Positions 1 to 4,577 of a stretch of 7,518 bases of DNA are shown piece after piece. Position 1 is the first letter of the stretch; every line of letters starts with the position of its first letter. The stretch lies in contig CAZKTF010000177.1 of NCBI GenBank assembly GCA_964555565.1, forward strand, positions 1-7,518. Direction: 5' to 3'. The position numbers were made by a program, and so were the translations under genes. This DNA is from CAZKTF01 sp964555565 (lineage in GTDB: Bacteria; Planctomycetota; JAJSAM01; JAKLKS01). The notes under the pieces are model-generated. The model did no database searches and was not told the DNA's origin. It saw only the letters and a list, made by a program, of their open reading frames with translations.

Positions 1-61
1 GACCTTCACGGCCGTTTCGGCCGGCGGACCTCGCAAGTACGGTCATGCACCCGGCGGTGCA

Positions 62-84
62 GGGGAGGGGGGGGGCCGGGGGGG
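62..84 (+). other. G-run tract, possible G-quadruplex
   Basis: Three long G runs (4, 9 and 7 bases) are separated only by A and CC, enough for an intramolecular G-quadruplex. The rest of 1-106 holds no gene I can support; a 6-bp inverted repeat (9-14 with 18-23, TTT loop) lies near the window edge with no poly-T on either side. Function unknown. Such tracts are also prone to sequencing and assembly length errors. Confidence 0.4.
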
Positions 85-106
85 CCCGCGCGGCCCCGGA
101 ATCAGT

Positions 107-138
107 GGGGCCCCGGAGGCTTGCGCCCCCGGGGCCCC
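107..138 (-). terminator. Strong hairpin after the cold-shock gene
   Basis: A perfect 10-bp inverted repeat (107-116 with 129-138) is extended inward on the minus strand by one G-U and three G-C pairs. It is closed by a GCAA tetraloop (121-124), a GNRA-type cap, giving a 14-bp stem. It begins about 18 nt past the cold-shock stop codon. No U-tract follows, so it is a hairpin-only terminator or a 3' end stabiliser. The GNRA loop exists only in minus-strand RNA (TTGC on the plus strand), which assigns it to the cold-shock transcript. Confidence 0.6.
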
Positions 139-156
139 TGTTGGCGTTGTTCGCGC

Positions 157-360
157 CTAGTCGAGCGGAACCACGTTCGCGGCGCGCAGGCCCTTCTCGC
201 CCTGCGTCACCTCGAACTGGACCTTCTGGCCGTCGCGGAGCGTCTTGAACCCCCCGGCCTGGATGGCCGAGAAATGGCAGAAGACGTCCTTGCCGTCGTC
301 CCCGGAGATGAAGCCGAAGCCCTTCTGATCCGAGAACCACTTGACCGTACCGGTCGCCAT
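157..360 (-). CDS. Cold-shock protein, CspA family
   Basis: A 67-residue single cold-shock domain (OB fold) that binds single-stranded RNA or DNA in the cytoplasm; family members act as RNA chaperones and, in E. coli, as transcription antiterminators. It has the family's usual length and starts with the typical N-terminus MATGTVKWF. RNP1 is KGFGFI at residues 13-18 and RNP2 is VFCHF at 26-30, with Cys28 where Val is usual. The ATG start is fixed by an AAGGAGGT Shine-Dalgarno 8 nt upstream. The gene is monocistronic, between a leader containing an intrinsic terminator and a strong 3' hairpin. Which csp paralogue it is, and whether it is cold-induced, cannot be told from sequence. Confidence 0.96.
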   Translation of the reverse strand: MATGTVKWFSDQKGFGFISGDDGKDVFCHFSAIQAGGFKTLRDGQKVQFEVTQGEKGLRAANVVPLD

Positions 361-368
361 GCGATGAG

Positions 369-376
369 ACCTCCTT
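369..376 (-). promoter_or_regulatory. Shine-Dalgarno of the cold-shock gene
   Basis: Minus strand AAGGAGGT, a full match to the 16S rRNA 3' end, 8 nt before the ATG at 360. It is the strongest ribosome binding site in the window and implies very high translation once the mRNA is made. Confidence 0.85.
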
Positions 377-382
377 CACTTC

Positions 383-399
383 GCCCGCCAAGGGCGGGC
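383..399 (-). other. Small hairpin just upstream of the cold-shock RBS
   Basis: A 7-bp all-GC stem (383-389 with 393-399) with a 3-nt loop ends 6 nt before the Shine-Dalgarno in the minus-strand mRNA. It does not cover the RBS. It could protect the 5' end, act as an upstream translation enhancer, or be part of an alternative fold with the leader terminator. On the plus strand it is followed by A residues, so it is not a plus-strand terminator. Confidence 0.5.
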
Positions 400-402
400 C
401 AC

Positions 403-437
403 AAAAAAAACCGCGACGTCCACGCTGGACGCCGCGG
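403..437 (-). terminator. Intrinsic terminator within the cold-shock leader (possible attenuator)
   Basis: On the minus strand, 433-437 pairs with 411-415 and 426-431 pairs with 417-422, around the loop at 423-425. Position 432 opposite 416 is a G-U wobble in minus-strand RNA but a C-A mismatch on the plus strand. The result is a 12-bp, GC-rich stem followed directly by eight T (410-403), the classic intrinsic terminator. It lies upstream of the cold-shock RBS. No -10-like sequence exists between it and the ATG, so the cold-shock promoter is probably farther upstream and RNA polymerase must pass this terminator. Alternatively it ends a separate minus-strand small RNA. Confidence 0.75.
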
Positions 438-483
438 CACCTAGCTCGGCTAGAACGCTCTACCCGACAGCATCAGCGTGAGG

Positions 484-494
484 ACTGTACCATA
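484..494 (-). promoter_or_regulatory. Candidate -10 region for the cold-shock transcript
   Basis: The minus strand reads TATGGTACAGT here, offering two overlapping -10 candidates (TATGGT and TACAGT, each 4 of 6 to consensus). I find no good -35 at standard spacing. If correct, the leader is about 120 nt, in the range of long cspA-type leaders. Weak evidence. Confidence 0.3.
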
Positions 495-592
495 GCCCGG
501 CCGGCGCTCCAGTTTTTTCCGGCCACTTCCGCGGGAACCCAGGTCCCCCCCCCACCCCCCCTGGCCACGGGGGGCCCGGGGGGGTGGCCGGG

Positions 593-621
593 TTGACTCC
601 CCTCCCCCCGAGGAGTAGGGT
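593..621 (+). promoter_or_regulatory. Sigma-70-type promoter of the propeller gene
   Basis: TTGACT (593-598, 5 of 6 to the -35 consensus), an exact 17-nt spacer, then TAGGGT (616-621, keeping the TA...T frame of a -10 box). Transcription would start near 628, overlapping the end of the palindrome 620-629, which could be an operator. The leader to the ATG would be about 50 nt. Confidence 0.55.
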
Positions 622-676
622 TCCGGAACGCGGGGAGCCTCCGGGACGGCCGCCTCCCCGCGAGGAGGAGGGGACC

Positions 677-2005
677 ATGCCGGGATCGCGCGCGGCGCTC
701 GGGAGGATCGGCTGCGGGCTCGCCGCGGGGGCCCTCGTCCTCGGGGCGGCGGCGGCCGCCACGGGGCCCTCGGCCCCGGAGCTGGTCTCGCGGGTCCCCG
801 GGAACCAGGGGGCGGACGGGGGCTCCTACGACGGAGCCGTCACGCCGAACGCGCGGTACGTGGTATTCAGGTCCTACGCGACGAACCTCGTCCAGGGGGA
901 CACCAACAACTACGCCGACGTCTTCGTCCGGGACCGGAAGGGCGGGAAGACGACGCGGGTCTCCGTCGCCACCGACGGCGCCCAGGGGACCGGCGAGAGC
1001 GACCTCCCCTCGATCTCGAAGAACGGGCGGTTCGTCCTCTTCCAGTCCGACGCCGAGGATCTGGTCCCGGGGGACGACAACCTCGTCCAGGACGTGTTCC
1101 TCCACGACCGGAAGACGGGCGAGACCCGCCGGGTCTCCGTCGCCGAGGACGGGACCCAGGCCGACGGCAACAGCCCGGTCTACGGGGCCTCCCTCTCGGC
1201 GAGCGGCCGCTACGCGGTCTTCCACTCCCAGGCCACGAACCTCGTCGCCGGGACCTTCAACGGGGACTCCCAGGTCTACCTCGTGGACCTCCGGACGGGC
1301 GCGGTGACGCTCGTGTCCCGGGACGCGGCGGGGAACCCGGGGAACGAGGCCAGCCTCGACCCGAGCGTCTCGGCCAACGGGAGGTTCGTCGCGTACTACT
1401 CCCGGGCCGGCACCATCGTCCCGGGCGACCCGATCGACATCGCCAAGATCTACGTGTACGACCGGAAGGCGGGGGCCACGCGGCACGCGAGCGTGGCCGA
1501 GGGCGGGGGCGCTCCCGACGGGGACTCCTACGACCCCGTCGTGTCGAACAACGGGAGCGTCGTGGCCTTCCACTCCGCGGCCACGAACCTCGTGGCGGGG
1601 GACACGAACGGCGCCTACGACGTCTTCGTCCACGACTTCCGCGCGGGGGTGACGCGGCGCGTCTCCGTGGACTCCGCCGGGAACGAGGTGAGCGGCGGCT
1701 CCTACGGGGCCTGCCTCTCGCAGAACGGGAAACTCGTCGCCTTCTACTGCAAGTCGCCGGAGGGGCTCGTCCCGGAGGACACGAACGGGACGTGGGACGT
1801 CTACTCCGTGGACCTCGTCTCGGGGACGATCCACCTCGTCTCCGCGAGCGCGCAGGGGGCGCCGGGGGACGGCAACTCCTACCTGTACGCCCCGTGCCTC
1901 TCCTCCAACGGCCGCTGGGTCGTCTTCTCCTCCGACGCCTCGAACCTCTCGAACCAGGACCGCAACGGGGCCACCGCGGACGCGTTCCTCGCCCCGGCCC
2001 GGTAG
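677..2005 (+). CDS. Secreted seven-bladed beta-propeller, TolB/PD40-like repeats
   Basis: A 442-residue exported protein. The ATG at 677 is chosen because AGGAGG (666-671) lies 5 nt upstream and the product then opens with a signal peptide: a basic start, a hydrophobic core at residues about 11-28, and an Ala-rich cleavage region. From residue about 50 run six full repeats of about 60 residues, of the type (S.NGR.V.F.S.A.NLV.GD.N...DVFV.D...G...RVSV), plus a seventh that lacks its last strand. The N-terminal ELVSRV segment matches that missing strand and should close the ring. The recurrent GDTNG...D acidic loops could bind calcium (inference). I see no catalytic motif; scaffold, ligand-binding or lyase roles are all open. 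A monooxygenase gene follows 71 nt downstream on the same strand. Confidence 0.85.
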   Translation: MPGSRAALGRIGCGLAAGALVLGAAAAATGPSAPELVSRVPGNQGADGGSYDGAVTPNARYVVFRSYATNLVQGDTNNYADVFVRDRKGGKTTRVSVATDGAQGTGESDLPSISKNGRFVLFQSDAEDLVPGDDNLVQDVFLHDRKTGETRRVSVAEDGTQADGNSPVYGASLSASGRYAVFHSQATNLVAGTFNGDSQVYLVDLRTGAVTLVSRDAAGNPGNEASLDPSVSANGRFVAYYSRAGTIVPGDPIDIAKIYVYDRKAGATRHASVAEGGGAPDGDSYDPVVSNNGSVVAFHSAATNLVAGDTNGAYDVFVHDFRAGVTRRVSVDSAGNEVSGGSYGACLSQNGKLVAFYCKSPEGLVPEDTNGTWDVYSVDLVSGTIHLVSASAQGAPGDGNSYLYAPCLSSNGRWVVFSSDASNLSNQDRNGATADAFLAPAR

Positions 2006-2045
2006 GAGTCCGCACCTCCCGGATCCGGCGGGGACGGGTCGGCTC

Positions 2046-2054
2046 TGGTATCCT
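2046..2054 (+). promoter_or_regulatory. Possible extended -10 promoter of the monooxygenase gene
   Basis: TGGTATCCT: a TGn extension followed by TATCCT (4 of 6 to the -10 consensus), 22 nt before the ATG at 2077. I see no -35 match, as expected for an extended -10. The gene could therefore be transcribed on its own as well as by read-through from the propeller gene. A GGGAG ribosome binding site lies at 2069-2073. Confidence 0.35.
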
Positions 2055-2076
2055 CGCCCGCGGTCGGGGGGAGCCC

Positions 2077-3597
2077 ATGGTCCGCGCCGCCGCGAGGTCC
2101 CGGGTCGCCGCCGCCGTGGCGGGCCTCGCCGTCGCGGGGGGCGTCGCCGCCCTCGCCCGGCCGGCCGGGGACCGGGCCCCCACCTACTGCCGCGAGGTCG
2201 CCCGGATCCTCGCCGCGAACTGCCAGACCTGCCACCGCCCGGGCGACGTCGCGCCCTTCCCCCTGCTCTCCTACGCGGACACCGCCCCCTGGGCCGCGCG
2301 GATCGCCGAGCAGACGGGCGCCCGCCGCATGCCCCCCTGGAAGCCCGACGCCGGGTTCGGGGAGTTCGCCGGAGACCGGCGGCTCTCCGAGCGCGACATC
2401 GAGACCCTCGCCCGGTGGGTCGAGGCCGGCGCCCCCGAGGGGGATCCCCGGGACCTCCCGCAGGACAGGGTGTTCCCCTCCGCCTGGGCCCTCGGGGAAC
2501 CCGACGCCGTGCTCTCCTACGGCGAGCCCTTCACGCCCCCCCCGGCGGGCGACACCTACCGCTGCTTCCCCATCCCCACCAACTTCGGCGGGGACCGCTG
2601 GATACGGGCCGTGGACGTCCACCCGGGGGACCGGACGACGGTCCACCACGCCATCCTCTACCTCGACGAGACCGGCGCGTCGGTGGACGCCGACACCGCC
2701 GAGCCCGGTCCCGGGTACACCTGCTTCGGCGGCGCGGGCGTGGACGTGACCGGCGCGCTGGGCGGCTGGGCCCCCGGCTCCCGCCCCGCTCCCCTGGGGA
2801 GGGACGCGGGGATCCTCCTGCCGGCCGGGGCGACCGTCGTCCTCCAGGTCCACTACCACCCCAACGGCCCGGCGGCGCCGGACAGGACGGAGCTGGGCCT
2901 CTACTTCCTCGACCGCCCGCCCGCGACCGCGATCCAGTTCTACCCCGTGGGCCGCACCGACTTCACCATCCCGGCCGGGGACCCCGCCTACGGGGTGACG
3001 ACCTCGTTCACCATCCCCCCCTTCGTCAGCGTCACCGTCTTCTCCGTGGCGCCCCACATGCACCTCCTCGGCCGCTCCATGGCCGTGGACGCCTTCCTCC
3101 CCGACGGCACGACCCGGTCCCTCGTCCGGATCTCCGACTGGGACTTCCGCTGGCAGGCGTCCTACGTCCTCCGCCGGCCCGCCCCTCTCCCCGGCGGCAC
3201 GCGCATCGAGGTGCGCGCCGTGTACGACAACTCCGCCTCCAACCCCGACAACCCCTCGAGCCCGCCCGTGCCCGTCTCCTACGGGGAGTTCACGACGGAC
3301 GAGATGGGCTGGGCCTTCCTCGGCGTCTCCCTCGGCGCGAAGGGCCCCCCCCTCCGCGCCCCGGTGGTGAAGGCCGTCGAGGCCGATCGCCACGGGCGCC
3401 TCGTGGTCCGCGGCCGCGGGATCCGCCGCGGCGCACGCATCGAGGTGGACAGCGTCCCGCTCGCGGACTCGGCCGGCGGCCCCACCCTCTCCTCGGCGGC
3501 CGCGTGGCAGGAGGCCGCCCCCGCCGGCGTCCCCGTCCAAGTCGCCGTCCGCAACCCGGACGGCCACCTCTCGCTGCCCGCGTCCTTCACCAGGTAG
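2077..3597 (+). CDS. Exported cytochrome c / copper type II monooxygenase (PHM/DBH-like) with IPT-like tail
   Basis: A 506-residue protein. Residues 1-28 look like a signal peptide. At 36-125 is a cytochrome c-like domain: heme motif CQTCH (49-53) and a likely axial Met85 in RRMPPW. Residues about 140-420 match copper type II ascorbate-dependent monooxygenases. HH at 190-191 plus H259 in QVHYH suit the CuH site; HMH at 327-329 plus Met410 in TTDEMG suit the CuM site. Cys163 and Cys216 suit a family disulfide. Residues about 428-506 resemble an IPT/TIG immunoglobulin-like domain. The family hydroxylates C-H bonds with O2 and two electrons; the fused heme could deliver them (inference). The substrate is unknown. 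The ATG at 2077 is chosen for its RBS and signal peptide; the open frame runs farther upstream but overlaps the propeller gene. Confidence 0.88.
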   Translation: MVRAAARSRVAAAVAGLAVAGGVAALARPAGDRAPTYCREVARILAANCQTCHRPGDVAPFPLLSYADTAPWAARIAEQTGARRMPPWKPDAGFGEFAGDRRLSERDIETLARWVEAGAPEGDPRDLPQDRVFPSAWALGEPDAVLSYGEPFTPPPAGDTYRCFPIPTNFGGDRWIRAVDVHPGDRTTVHHAILYLDETGASVDADTAEPGPGYTCFGGAGVDVTGALGGWAPGSRPAPLGRDAGILLPAGATVVLQVHYHPNGPAAPDRTELGLYFLDRPPATAIQFYPVGRTDFTIPAGDPAYGVTTSFTIPPFVSVTVFSVAPHMHLLGRSMAVDAFLPDGTTRSLVRISDWDFRWQASYVLRRPAPLPGGTRIEVRAVYDNSASNPDNPSSPPVPVSYGEFTTDEMGWAFLGVSLGAKGPPLRAPVVKAVEADRHGRLVVRGRGIRRGARIEVDSVPLADSAGGPTLSSAAAWQEAAPAGVPVQVAVRNPDGHLSLPASFTR

Positions 3598-3623
3598 CGA
3601 CGGGGGGCCTCGAGGTCCTCCCC

Positions 3624-3644
3624 CTCCGGATCACCCCTCCGGAG
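3624..3644. terminator. Possible hairpin between convergent genes
   Basis: A 6-bp inverted repeat (3624-3629 with 3639-3644) around a 9-nt loop lies in the 63-nt gap between the convergent monooxygenase and toxin genes. There is no T-run on either strand, so a terminator role is only suggested by position. Confidence 0.25.
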
Positions 3645-3660
3645 TGCTGCCGCGCCATGG

Positions 3661-3924
3661 CTACCTCCTCCGGTACACGTCCCCCCGGTGCCCCACCTTC
3701 TGGATCGTCACGAGGCGGGCCGCGTCGTCCACCGTGTAGATCACCCGGTAATCCCCGACCCGGATGCGGTACTCCCGCCCCCCGCCCTCCATCTTCTCCG
3801 AGCCGTGCGGGCACGGCTCCCGTCCCAGCCCGTCGATCCGGGATTCGATCCGCCGGCCGTCCCGGTCCGGGACGCGGCTCAGTTCCTTGAGCGCCGAGGG
3901 GCGGATCCGGATCGCGTAGGACAC
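3661..3924 (-). CDS. RelE/ParE-family toxin
   Basis: An 87-residue small basic protein of the RelE/ParE superfamily. RelE members cut mRNA in the ribosomal A site; ParE members poison gyrase. The C-terminal half carries the family core YRIRVGDYRVIY (52-63) and HRGDVYR (79-85). Arg60, Arg80 and Tyr84 sit where RelE has its catalytic Arg61, Arg81 and Tyr87, which favours an active ribonuclease (inference by alignment from memory). The start is GTG, 3 nt after the antitoxin stop, with GGAAG upstream inside the antitoxin's last codons. This suggests translational coupling that keeps toxin below antitoxin. The length is normal for the family and the frame is intact. Confidence 0.92.
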   Translation of the reverse strand: MSYAIRIRPSALKELSRVPDRDGRRIESRIDGLGREPCPHGSEKMEGGGREYRIRVGDYRVIYTVDDAARLVTIQKVGHRGDVYRRR

Positions 3925-3927
3925 GGG

Positions 3928-4170
3928 CTACTTCCGGAGGGCCTTCTTCGCCTCCTCCCACGGGATTGCCTTCTCCTTCGCCCGCCGACGGACGTCCTCC
4001 AGGTCGATCCGCTCCTCGAGGGCCTCCAGGGCCTCGGCGTCCTCCAACGGCACGAGGACGGCGATGGGCCTGCCGTTCCGCGTCACCGTCACCCGCTCCT
4101 TCCCGTAGGCCGCCCGCGCCAGCATGTCCGCGAAGCTCCTCCGGGCCTCCTTGGCGGTGATCGTGCTCAT
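3928..4170 (-). CDS. Phd/YefM-family antitoxin
   Basis: An 80-residue antitoxin, first gene of the toxin-antitoxin operon. The N-terminal MSTITAKEARRSFADML and the central VTVTRNGRPIAVLVPLEDAE are typical of the Phd/YefM DNA-binding fold. The charged helical C-terminus (residues about 45-80, rich in Glu, Arg and Lys) is the part that usually wraps the toxin and blocks it. The ATG at 4170 is fixed by AGGAGG 6 nt upstream. An in-frame ATG at 4200 lies in the promoter and is unlikely. The family represses its own operon, and toxin binding often strengthens repression. Pairing of Phd/YefM with a RelE-type toxin is common. Confidence 0.92.
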   Translation of the reverse strand: MSTITAKEARRSFADMLARAAYGKERVTVTRNGRPIAVLVPLEDAEALEALEERIDLEDVRRRAKEKAIPWEEAKKALRK

Positions 4171-4171
4171 T

Positions 4172-4217
4172 GTGTACCTCCTATCTAGAGTATACACCAT
4201 GACGAGTTCCCGGGCAA
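4172..4217 (-). promoter_or_regulatory. Toxin-antitoxin promoter, operator and RBS block
   Basis: The minus strand has TTGCCC (4212-4217, 4 of 6 to -35), an exact 17-nt spacer, and TATACT (4189-4194, 5 of 6 to -10). It is the most AT-rich stretch nearby. GTGTA (4192-4196) and TACAC (4172-4176) form an inverted repeat flanking the -10 and the AGGAGG at 4177-4182. They resemble the TGTACA cores bound by YefM in E. coli. Transcription should start near 4182, making the RBS the first bases of the mRNA. Repressor on this site would block both polymerase and the start region. Confidence 0.65.
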
Positions 4218-4241
4218 GGGCCTGCCTGGCTCGGCAGGCCC
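4218..4241. repeat. 9-bp inverted repeat upstream of the toxin-antitoxin promoter
   Basis: A perfect 9-bp inverted repeat (4218-4226 with 4233-4241, 6-nt loop) abuts the -35 box. There is no T-run on either side. It could insulate the promoter from read-through from tRNA-Glu, or be a second operator; neither is shown. Confidence 0.4.
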
Positions 4242-4369
4242 CCCGCCCCGGCGGATGCGGGGGGACACCGCAGGCGATCCCGTTCCGGGAAGCGGCGCCG
4301 GGCGCCGCCCCGGCGGCCGCCGCCTCCGTGCCCTCCCGCGGGCTTCTCGAGGCCCCCGCCAGGTCCTCG

Positions 4370-4393
4370 GCAGGAGGGTCAGCAGGAGGGTCA
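4370..4393. repeat. Tandem 12-bp direct repeat beside tRNA-Glu
   Basis: The 12-mer gcaggagggtca occurs twice with no gap (4370-4381 and 4382-4393), ending 3 nt from the encoded CCA end of tRNA-Glu. It may be a simple tandem duplication, or the scar of an event at the tRNA 3' end. No integrase is in the window. The rest of 4218-4396 has GC-rich small palindromes (for example 4292-4297 with 4303-4308) but no supportable gene. Confidence 0.7.
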
Positions 4394-4396
4394 CGC

Positions 4397-4474
4397 TGGT
4401 AGCCCCGACGGGATTCGAACCCGTGTCTCCACCTTGAAAGGGTGGTGTCCTGGACCGGGCTGGACGACGGGGCC
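4397..4474 (-). tRNA. tRNA-Glu (UUC)
   Basis: A complete cloverleaf on the minus strand, 78 nt including encoded CCA (4397-4399). Acceptor stem 4468-4474 with 4401-4407, D arm GTCC/GGAC with an 11-nt loop, anticodon stem CCACC/GGTGG with loop CTTTCAA, and T loop TTCGAAT with stem CGGG/CCCG. The anticodon TTC is at 4436-4438, and the body resembles E. coli tRNA-Glu. The first acceptor pair is G-U rather than G-C, which is unusual. It lies between the toxin-antitoxin operon and a divergent exporter gene. I could not identify its promoter securely. Confidence 0.95.
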
Positions 4475-4486
4475 GCCGATACCTTT

Positions 4487-4551
4487 CCCCCGCGGGGGGG
4501 CGGGAGCAAGGAATCCCCCCGGGGGGGGCCCGCGGGTGCGCGGCCCGCGGG
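4487..4551. repeat. Cluster of GC palindromes between tRNA-Glu and the exporter gene
   Basis: A 12-bp perfect palindrome (4487-4498), a C6/G8 block (4515-4528), and a 10-bp direct repeat ggcccgcggg (4527-4536 and 4542-4551). The core of each copy, cccgcggg, is itself palindromic, so the two copies can also pair as an 8-bp stem with a 7-nt loop. Possible operator or transcription insulator between divergent units; no protein can be assigned. Confidence 0.5.
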
Positions 4552-4562
4552 GAGGGAGGCCG

Positions 4563-4568
4563 TAGAAT
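4563..4568 (+). promoter_or_regulatory. -10 box of the exporter gene
   Basis: TAGAAT (5 of 6 to the -10 consensus) ends 9 nt before the ATG at 4578. Transcription would start at or within a few bases of the A of the start codon, predicting a leaderless mRNA. The only GGAGG nearby (4551-4559) lies upstream of this box and 18 nt from the ATG, too far to be the RBS. No clear -35 is seen. Confidence 0.45.
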
Positions 4569-4577
4569 CCGCGCCCC

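Larger units (their letters stand above)
361..676. other. Divergent intergenic region, cold-shock / propeller
   Basis: A 316-nt gap with no supportable gene. The left part holds the cold-shock leader (RBS, small hairpin, T8 terminator, a 5-bp hairpin at 441-453, candidate -10). The middle (545-589) is C and G homopolymer runs: 552-560 can pair with 579-587, and 563-568 with 584-589. The right part holds the propeller promoter, a 10-bp perfect palindrome gttccggaac at 620-629, and the propeller RBS. Confidence 0.7.

Noticed and set aside
584..676. GTG at 584 as start of the propeller protein
   Set aside because: It lies upstream of the predicted promoter, has no RBS, and puts about 31 Pro/Arg-rich residues before a normal signal peptide.
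473..1834. 453-aa open frame on the minus strand opposite the propeller gene
   Set aside because: Composition is Arg/Pro/Gly/Val-rich with no recognisable fold; long antisense frames are expected in such GC-rich DNA, and the plus strand has a clear repeat protein.
1879..3567. 562-aa open frame on the minus strand opposite the monooxygenase
   Set aside because: Low-complexity Gly/Val/Arg translation, antisense to a gene with heme and copper motifs in the other strand.
2415..3890. 491-aa plus-strand frame overlapping the monooxygenase
   Set aside because: Arg/Pro-rich out-of-frame reading of the same DNA; no motif.
4218..4241. 9-bp inverted repeat as terminator of tRNA-Glu
   Set aside because: No U-tract follows on the minus strand and it is about 155 nt beyond the tRNA end; kept only as a repeat.
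4255..4437. Short plus-strand frame ending in APTGFEPVSPP
   Set aside because: This ending is the well-known false protein made by translating the antisense strand of a tRNA T arm and anticodon arm; it overlaps tRNA-Glu.
3928..4509. Longer antitoxin reading through tRNA-Glu, or starting at the ATG at 4200
   Set aside because: The extension crosses the promoter and the tRNA gene; the RBS 6 nt before 4170 and the family N-terminus fix the shorter start.
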